Of a stretch of DNA of 5,059 bases, positions 1 through 3,386 are shown in pieces. Positions within the stretch are counted from its first letter, which is position 1, and every line of letters begins with the position of its first letter. The notes beneath the pieces are model-generated. The model made no database searches. It worked only from the letters and a program-made list of their open reading frames with translations, and had not been told where the DNA came from. Origin of the DNA: an uncultured bacterium. Lineage in GTDB: Bacteria > Spirochaetota > Brevinematia > DTOW01. The stretch spans positions 1 to 5,059 of the forward strand of contig CALFVP010000186.1 of assembly GCA_937928175.1 (NCBI GenBank). The letters are read 5' to 3'. Position numbers and translations under genes: made by a program.

Positions 1-38
1 TCTCAGAGTTTCATCTCAAGAAGAGTAGGTTTATTTAC

Positions 39-110
39 GCCGGCGTAGCTCAGAGGTAGAGCAACTCACTCGTAATGAGTAGGTCGTGGGTTCGATTCCC
101 ACCGCCGGCT
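39..110 (+). tRNA. tRNA-Thr, anticodon CGT
   Basis: The cloverleaf closes fully. The acceptor stem is 39-45 paired with 103-109 (7 of 7), and the discriminator is T110. The D stem is 48-51 with 59-62, around a short 7-nt loop. The anticodon stem is 64-68 with 76-80, and loop CTCGTAA places anticodon CGT at 71-73, which reads the threonine codon ACG. The variable region is 81-85. The T stem is 86-90 with 98-102, around TTCGATT. CCA is not encoded (TAG follows), so CCA must be added by nucleotidyltransferase. A C34 anticodon reads only ACG, so other Thr tRNAs must exist elsewhere. The last two bases overlap the stop codon of the convergent smpB gene. No clear terminator follows on the + strand. 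Confidence 0.97.
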
Positions 111-564
111 AGTACCTATAACTTTTCACTCTTCTCATCTCTAATTCTATGTCTTTCTTCTTTATCTCTTCTCTCTTGTCGTATTCTTTTTTACCTTTAC
201 ATACCCCTATTTCTACTTTACACCACTTTTTGTCTTTTATGTAAACCCTAAGAGGTATTAAAGTAAACCCTTTCCTTTTGATCTGTCCTTCTATTCTATC
301 TATCTCTTTTCTATGTAAAAGTAGCTTCCTTTTTCTGTAAGGGTCTGGTCTGAATACACTAGAAGCATGGTAAGGAGATATATGCATGTTGTGAATGAAT
401 ATCTCCCCGTTTTCTATCAAGCAAAACGCATCATCTATGTTCACATTGTGTTCCCTAACGGATTTTATTTCACTACCTTTTAATTCTATACCCGCTTCGT
501 AGGTGTCATATATCTCGTAATTTTTCTTTGCTTTTCTATTAGTTGATACTACATCTATTGACAT
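109..564 (-). CDS. smpB: SmpB, tmRNA-binding protein of trans-translation
   Basis: SmpB binds tmRNA (ssrA) and carries it into the A site of ribosomes stalled without a stop codon. It acts in the cytoplasm. The 151 residues match the usual family length (about 150-160). Visible family motifs are NRKAKKNY (9-16), TYEAGI (21-26), GSEIKS (30-35), HISPY (61-65), the basic strand RKRKLLLHRKEI (77-88) and GKKEYDKRE (124-132). A lysine/arginine-rich C-terminal tail follows, the part known to enter the mRNA channel. The ATG at 564 gives a normal N-terminus. No Shine-Dalgarno lies upstream of it, and a promoter-like element sits almost on the start codon. The TAG stop (111-109) overlaps the tRNA-Thr gene, which is on the other strand. 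The H-NOX-like gene ends 49 nt upstream on the same strand, so read-through from it is possible. The ssrA RNA gene itself is not in the window. Confidence 0.97.
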   Translation of the reverse strand: MSIDVVSTNRKAKKNYEIYDTYEAGIELKGSEIKSVREHNVNIDDAFCLIENGEIFIHNMHISPYHASSVFRPDPYRKRKLLLHRKEIDRIEGQIKRKGFTLIPLRVYIKDKKWCKVEIGVCKGKKEYDKREEIKKKDIELEMRRVKSYRY

Positions 565-571
565 AAAGTAT

Positions 572-601
572 AATATAATAACAAATCTTAACTTCTTTCA
601 A
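572..601 (-). promoter_or_regulatory. Putative smpB promoter with near-zero leader
   Basis: On the - strand, TTGAAA (601-596) is followed after 18 bp by TATATT (577-572); an alternative -10, TATTAT (580-575), has a 15-bp spacer. TATATT ends 7 nt before the ATG, so transcription would start at or within a few bases of the start codon. The region is AT-rich, so chance matches are likely and a promoter further upstream is possible. Confidence 0.4.
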
Positions 602-605
602 AGAA
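593..605. repeat. 13-bp inverted repeat over the smpB -35 box
   Basis: TTCTTT-C-AAAGAA is a perfect inverted repeat with 6-bp arms and a 1-bp centre (C599). It covers the whole candidate -35 hexamer (596-601) of the smpB promoter. This is the geometry of a small operator, but the arms are low-complexity and no regulator is known from the window. The single-base centre makes an RNA hairpin unlikely. Confidence 0.25.
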
Positions 606-613
606 TTTTTTGT

Positions 614-1006
614 TTAGATTTTACCTTTAAATACTATCTTTACCTTATCTTCACTAAGTTTCTCAACTTCTAGGTTTTCATTGTAAAACTTACCAACACC
701 TTTAATTAACCCAATCATGAAATCTATCATACCCCTTTGAGATTTGTAGTGCATAATTAAAGTTTTATCATCGATTTGTTCGTACTCAAACCTTGGAGGA
801 CGAGCATTTTCCATTTTTTTTGTTAAATCGTAGTGTACTTTGTCCATTGCCATTAAGAAGTCTTTAGCGTTTTTGTGTATTTTGTAAAGATGTCCGTAAA
901 CTTTCTGTGAATAGTTATTTACCCAGTAATCTCCAAAAGCATCTGCTACTTGTTCACGAGATAAGTTTAAAGTTTCGCAATTAGTATTTAAATCACAAAA
1001 TTTCAA
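614..1006 (-). CDS. H-NOX-like heme NO-binding protein lacking its N-terminal part
   Basis: H-NOX domains bind heme and sense NO or O2, usually passing the signal to a kinase, cyclase or chemoreceptor. Signs in this 130-residue product: FGDYWV (24-29), then FLMAMDKVH (50-58) with H58 as likely proximal heme ligand, PP at 70-71 matching the heme-distorting proline, YKSQR (87-91) as the heme-propionate YxSxR motif, and IGLIKGV (98-104). From H58 to R91 the spacing equals that of the Thermoanaerobacter H-NOX (His102, Pro115, Tyr131/Ser133/Arg135, from memory). Full domains are about 180 residues. Roughly the first 45-60, which cover the distal side of the heme, are absent. The only start at the open end of the frame is TTG at 1006, without a Shine-Dalgarno; just upstream the frame has TAA inside the AGTACT array. 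The gene is either decayed at its 5' end or a reduced protein. Family assignment is firm; function of this copy is doubtful. Confidence 0.75.
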   Translation of the reverse strand: MKFCDLNTNCETLNLSREQVADAFGDYWVNNYSQKVYGHLYKIHKNAKDFLMAMDKVHYDLTKKMENARPPRFEYEQIDDKTLIMHYKSQRGMIDFMIGLIKGVGKFYNENLEVEKLSEDKVKIVFKGKI

Positions 1007-1074
1007 GTACTTCGAGTACTTTTAGTACTTCGAGTACTAGTACTTCAAGTACTTTTAGTACTTCAAGTACTTTT
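1005..1074. repeat. Tandem array of eight AGTACT palindromes
   Basis: AGTACT occurs at 1006, 1015, 1024, 1033, 1039, 1048, 1057 and 1066. The 3-nt spacers are TCG, TTT, TCG, none, TCA, TTT, TCA, then a trailing TTT. The array therefore reads as two direct 33-nt blocks (1006-1038 and 1039-1071) differing only at 1014/1047 and 1032/1065 (G versus A). Each block is built from 9-nt steps grouped in 18-nt pairs. Every core is self-complementary, so neighbouring cores can fold into 6-7 bp hairpins with 3-nt loops on either strand. The array lies between the divergent H-NOX-like gene and the rplK promoter, and its left edge coincides with the point where the H-NOX-like frame opens. Its role is unknown. 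Confidence 0.95.
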
Positions 1075-1114
1075 ATGGGGATTAAAGTAGTTTTTAATTT
1101 TTTATTCATTAAAT

Positions 1115-1144
1115 TTGACTTTACATTTAATTTGTTTTTATAAT
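1115..1144 (+). promoter_or_regulatory. Main promoter of the rplK-rpoB operon
   Basis: TTGACT (1115-1120) and a perfect TATAAT (1139-1144) are separated by 18 bp, a good match to a housekeeping sigma-70-type promoter. The sequence upstream (about 1081-1114) consists of A and T tracts that could act as an UP element, as expected for a ribosomal-protein operon. The predicted start is near A1150/A1151, leaving only about 20 nt of leader before the rplK ATG. Confidence 0.8.
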
Positions 1145-1150
1145 TTTAGA

Positions 1151-1170
1151 ACCTTTTAAGGTGTGAGTTT
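1151..1170 (+). promoter_or_regulatory. rplK leader with ribosome binding site
   Basis: AAGGTG (1158-1163) lies 7 nt before the ATG at 1171 and serves as Shine-Dalgarno. The first leader bases ACCT (1151-1154) are complementary to AGGT (1159-1162), with a 4-nt loop between, so the 5' end of the mRNA could weakly mask the site. If transcription starts at 1150/1151, there is no room for the classical leader on which L1 represses this operon. Confidence 0.5.
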
Positions 1171-1596
1171 ATGGCTAAAAAAGAAGTTAAAGCTATTGTA
1201 AAGCTTCAAATACCTTCTGGAGAAGCTACACCTGCTCCACCGGTTGGTCCAGCTTTAGGTCAGCATGGTGTACCTATAATGGATTTCGTTAAGAAATTTA
1301 ACGAGGCTACTGCTTCTCAAAAGGGTCTTATAGTTCCGGTAGTTATAACTGTTTATACTGATAGAAGTTATGAGTTTGTTATTAAGACACCTCCGACTTC
1401 TGTACTTATAAAGAAAGAATTAGGAATAGAGAAAGGTTCTTCTTCTCCTAATGTCCAGAAGGTTGGGAAACTTACTAGAGAACAGATTAGAAAGATTGCT
1501 CAGATAAAGTTACCTGATACAAATGCTAACGATGTTGAGGCAGTTGAAAGAATGGTTATAGGTACTGCTAGAAATATGGGTATTGAAGTTGAATAG
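1171..1596 (+). CDS. rplK: Ribosomal protein L11 (uL11)
   Basis: L11 binds the 23S rRNA GTPase-associated region at the base of the factor-binding stalk, and is needed for stringent-response sensing of uncharged tRNA by RelA-type enzymes. The 141 residues are full length. The N-terminal domain contains PAPPVGPALGQHG (21-33), including the prolines P23/P24 tied to thiostrepton action in other bacteria. The C-terminal rRNA-binding domain contains GKLTREQIRKIA (98-109) and ends with GTARNMGIEVE (131-141). The usual VNIMEF after GQHG is VPIMDF here, a small deviation. Start ATG 1171 gives the canonical MAKK beginning. It is the first gene of the operon; secE and nusG, commonly just upstream, are absent. 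Confidence 0.98.
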   Translation: MAKKEVKAIVKLQIPSGEATPAPPVGPALGQHGVPIMDFVKKFNEATASQKGLIVPVVITVYTDRSYEFVIKTPPTSVLIKKELGIEKGSSSPNVQKVGKLTREQIRKIAQIKLPDTNANDVEAVERMVIGTARNMGIEVE

Positions 1597-1607
1597 GGGG
1601 AAAGATT

Positions 1608-2315
1608 ATGCCAAGAAGTAAAAGGTATATTCAAAATGTTGCTCTTGTTGACAAAGAAAAGTTTTATAACTTGGATGAAGCTTTGGACATTGTTTTTAAT
1701 ACGTCTAATGCTAAGTTTGATGAGAGTATAGATGTTGCTATAAAGACAGGTCTTAAACAAGGGCAATCCGTTAGAGGTAGTGTATCTTTGCCGCATGGTA
1801 CTGGAAAACAAGTTAAAGTTTTGGTTTTTGCTAAAGGCGATAAGGCTAAAGAGGCTAGGGAAGCTGGAGCTGATTACGTTGGTGCTGAAGAACTAATTGA
1901 TAAGATTGCTAAAGAGCAGTGGATTGATTACGACGTTGTTATTGCTACCCCTGATATAATGAAAGAAGTTTCAAAACTTGGACCAATATTGGGTAGAAAA
2001 AAGTTAATGCCAAATCCAAAAGTTGGTACTGTTACTTTTGAGATATCAAAAGCAGTACAAGAGTTTAAAAAAGGTAAGCTTGAATTTAGATCAGATAAAA
2101 CAGGAAATATTCATGTTTCTGTAGGTAAAAAGAGTATGGGAAAATCCAAAATAAAGGATAATATTCTCTCTTTGGTTAAAGAGATCAACAAGGCTAGACC
2201 TTCAGATTACAAGGGTGAGTTTATAAAAAACATAAGTATTTCTTCAACGATGGGACCAGGTGTTAAGTTAAATAAAACTCAAGTTTTACAAGAAGCCAGT
2301 AAGTTAGGTGTGTAA
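1608..2315 (+). CDS. rplA: Ribosomal protein L1 (uL1)
   Basis: L1 forms the mobile L1 stalk of the 50S subunit near the E site, helps release deacylated tRNA, and in many bacteria represses its own operon by binding the mRNA leader. The 235 residues are full length. Conserved segments are VRGSVSLPHGTGK (55-67), DVVIATPD (109-116), LMPNPKVGTVT (133-143), GKLEFRSDKTGNIH (156-169) and the end motif SSTMGPGVK (212-220). Two normally conserved loops differ. The stretch before VRG, usually of the form LG-D-RKADQ, is three residues shorter (46-54). The loop that usually reads LGRILGPRGLMPNPK reads LGPILGRKKLMPNPK at 124-138. The ATG follows rplK by 11 nt, with a purine-rich site (AGGGGGAAAG) overlapping the rplK stop, suggesting translational coupling. 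Confidence 0.98.
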   Translation: MPRSKRYIQNVALVDKEKFYNLDEALDIVFNTSNAKFDESIDVAIKTGLKQGQSVRGSVSLPHGTGKQVKVLVFAKGDKAKEAREAGADYVGAEELIDKIAKEQWIDYDVVIATPDIMKEVSKLGPILGRKKLMPNPKVGTVTFEISKAVQEFKKGKLEFRSDKTGNIHVSVGKKSMGKSKIKDNILSLVKEINKARPSDYKGEFIKNISISSTMGPGVKLNKTQVLQEASKLGV

Positions 2316-2324
2316 GGAGGAAGT

Positions 2325-2846
2325 ATGCCTAGTCAAAGAAATATTTCTCTTTATAAGGAAATAAAAGAGTTGTACAGTAATTACGGTAAAAATATAATAT
2401 TTATTGATTTTACAGGTATGAGTGTTGAGAGTATTAACAGTTTAAGAAGGGAAATTAGAAAGAAAAATGCTTTTTACAAAGTTGTGAAGAATACCATAGG
2501 TTATAGGTTTTTTAAAGAGGATGCTGGTATAGATGTACCTAAGGAAGTTTTTACAGGTGTTAATGGAGTTGTTTTTGCAAACGATGATAATTTTACCGAA
2601 ATATTGAGGTTTCTAGTTAAGCTTGAAAAAGATAACCCTTTGAAAATCAAGAATTCCATATTTGAAAGTAAAGTTTTCAATAGAGAGGGTACAATAGAAT
2701 TGTCAAAACTTCCTTCAAAGTCTGAGCTTATTGGGTATGTTGTTAGCGCAGTTAATAGTGGTGTATCTTCTTTTGTTTATACTATAAACAATGTTATACA
2801 AAGTTTTGTTTTTGTTCTTAAAGCTGTTGAAGATAAGAAGAAATAA
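2325..2846 (+). CDS. rplJ: Ribosomal protein L10 (uL10)
   Basis: L10 anchors the L7/L12 dimers to 23S rRNA and forms the factor-recruiting stalk. The 173 residues have the usual length. The N-terminal rRNA-binding domain shows FIDFTGMSVESINSLRREIRKKNAFYKVVKNT (26-57 region), a recognisable L10 pattern. The hydrophobic C-terminal helix, after SKSELIGYVVSAVNSG (131-146), carries the L7/L12-binding segment and ends in DKKK. The Shine-Dalgarno AAGGAGGA (2314-2321) overlaps the rplA stop, and the intergenic gap is only 9 nt. So there is neither a separate promoter nor the long structured leader that L10-L12 binds in many bacteria to repress its own translation. Coupling to rplA seems likely. Confidence 0.97.
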   Translation: MPSQRNISLYKEIKELYSNYGKNIIFIDFTGMSVESINSLRREIRKKNAFYKVVKNTIGYRFFKEDAGIDVPKEVFTGVNGVVFANDDNFTEILRFLVKLEKDNPLKIKNSIFESKVFNREGTIELSKLPSKSELIGYVVSAVNSGVSSFVYTINNVIQSFVFVLKAVEDKKK

Positions 2847-2852
2847 AATTAA

Positions 2853-2868
2853 TGTGTCTTTTGACACA
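2853..2868 (+). other. RNA hairpin between rplJ and rplL
   Basis: TGTGTC-TTTT-GACACA is a perfect 6-bp stem with a 4-nt loop in the 44-nt rplJ-rplL gap. It ends 10 nt before the rplL Shine-Dalgarno and has no T tract after it, so it is not a terminator. It could be a processing or stabilising structure that helps make L7/L12 in excess over L10, or a local translation control element; that is inference. Confidence 0.5.
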
Positions 2869-2878
2869 AGGGATATAT

Positions 2879-2886
2879 AAGGAGGT
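2879..2886 (+). promoter_or_regulatory. Strong ribosome binding site fixing the rplL start
   Basis: AAGGAGGT is a perfect complement to the 16S rRNA 3' end, with GGAGG ending 5 nt before ATG 2891. An in-frame ATG at 2852 would add 13 residues. It lies at the foot of the hairpin and lacks a site of its own, so 2891 is the right start. The strength of this site fits the need for several L7/L12 copies per ribosome. Confidence 0.9.
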
Positions 2887-2890
2887 ATTT

Positions 2891-3286
2891 ATGGCAGAGA
2901 AGTTATCAGTTCAAGATTTGGTAGAGATGATATCAAATATGACAGTTATGGAGTTGGTTGAGCTTAGGAAAGCTTTAGAGGAGAAGTTTGGTGTTAGTGC
3001 TGCTATGCCTGTTGTTGCTGCAGCTGTTGCTGCTCCTTCTTCTGGAGCTCCTTCTGCTGAACCTGAAGAGAAGTCAAACTTTGATGTCTTTATCAAAGAA
3101 ATAGGTGATGCTAAACTACAAGTTATAAAAGTTGTTAAAGATATAACTGGTTTGAGTTTAAAGGATGCCAAAGATATTGTTGAGAGTGGTGGACAAAAAC
3201 CAGTAAAACAAGGTGTACCAAAAGATGAAGCTGAAAAGATTAAGAAATCTCTTGAAGAGGCAGGAGCTGTAGTTGAATTAAAGTAA
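2891..3286 (+). CDS. rplL: Ribosomal protein L7/L12 (bL12)
   Basis: L7/L12 is the multicopy stalk protein that recruits and activates translational GTPases (EF-Tu, EF-G, IF2). Counted from ATG 2891 the protein has 131 residues, slightly longer than the usual 120-128. The N-terminal dimerisation helices (about 1-33) include SVQDLVEMISNMTVMELVEL. An Ala/Pro/Ser-rich hinge follows (about 35-60). The C-terminal domain, beginning near KSNFDVFI, contains KLQVIKVVKDITGLSLKDAK and the GTPase-binding helix region, and ends in AGAVVELK. The extra length appears to lie in the hinge. The preceding hairpin and the very strong ribosome binding site fit high expression. Confidence 0.97.
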   Translation: MAEKLSVQDLVEMISNMTVMELVELRKALEEKFGVSAAMPVVAAAVAAPSSGAPSAEPEEKSNFDVFIKEIGDAKLQVIKVVKDITGLSLKDAKDIVESGGQKPVKQGVPKDEAEKIKKSLEEAGAVVELK

Positions 3287-3294
3287 GTATGAAA

Positions 3295-3310
3295 GAGGAC
3301 ATTAGTCCTC
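3295..3310 (+). other. Hairpin after rplL (attenuator or processing site)
   Basis: GAGGAC-ATTA-GTCCTC is a perfect, fairly GC-rich 6-bp stem with a 4-nt loop, 8 nt after the rplL stop. No T tract follows directly, so it is not a standard intrinsic terminator. In E. coli the rplL-rpoB gap holds an attenuator and an RNase III site that lower rpoB expression relative to the ribosomal genes. The position here is the same; the function is inferred. Confidence 0.55.
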
Positions 3311-3313
3311 ATG

Positions 3314-3348
3314 TTAAAATTACAGTTTTAATGTTTAAAGTTTTTTTT
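3314..3348 (+). terminator. Possible weak attenuator before rpoB
   Basis: TTAAAA (3314-3319) pairs perfectly with TTTTAA (3326-3331) around a 6-nt loop. A run of eight T (3341-3348) follows, but 9 nt after the stem. The stem is all A/T and the gap to the T run is long, so termination would be partial at best. Together with the stem at 3295-3310 it may cut down read-through into rpoB. Confidence 0.25.
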
Positions 3349-3386
3349 CGGAAATATTTTTGTCTTTCATTTTTTAGGGGTGTAGT

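Noticed and set aside
1..38. Possible second tRNA end or tRNA promoter before the tRNA-Thr
   Set aside because: No cloverleaf half, and no convincing -35/-10 pair could be made out in this short stretch.
1005..1074. Array considered as a CRISPR
   Set aside because: The units are 9-18 nt with 3-nt constant spacers; CRISPR arrays have longer repeats and long unique spacers.
1048..1074. Last AGTACT hairpins plus TTTT as an intrinsic terminator
   Set aside because: The T run is only four bases, followed by ATGGGG, and no + strand gene ends just before it.
1500..1811. Minus-strand open frame of 103 codons across the rplK-rplA junction
   Set aside because: It is antisense to two well-identified ribosomal genes, has no recognisable domain and has no ribosome site; it is a shadow frame.
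2852..2890. Longer rplL form starting at ATG 2852
   Set aside because: The extra 13 residues are encoded by the hairpin and the Shine-Dalgarno itself, and the family N-terminus begins at ATG 2891.
2911..3312. Minus-strand open frame of 133 codons opposite rplL
   Set aside because: Its Ala/Thr-rich composition is simply the complement of the L7/L12 hinge and codon bias; no independent support.
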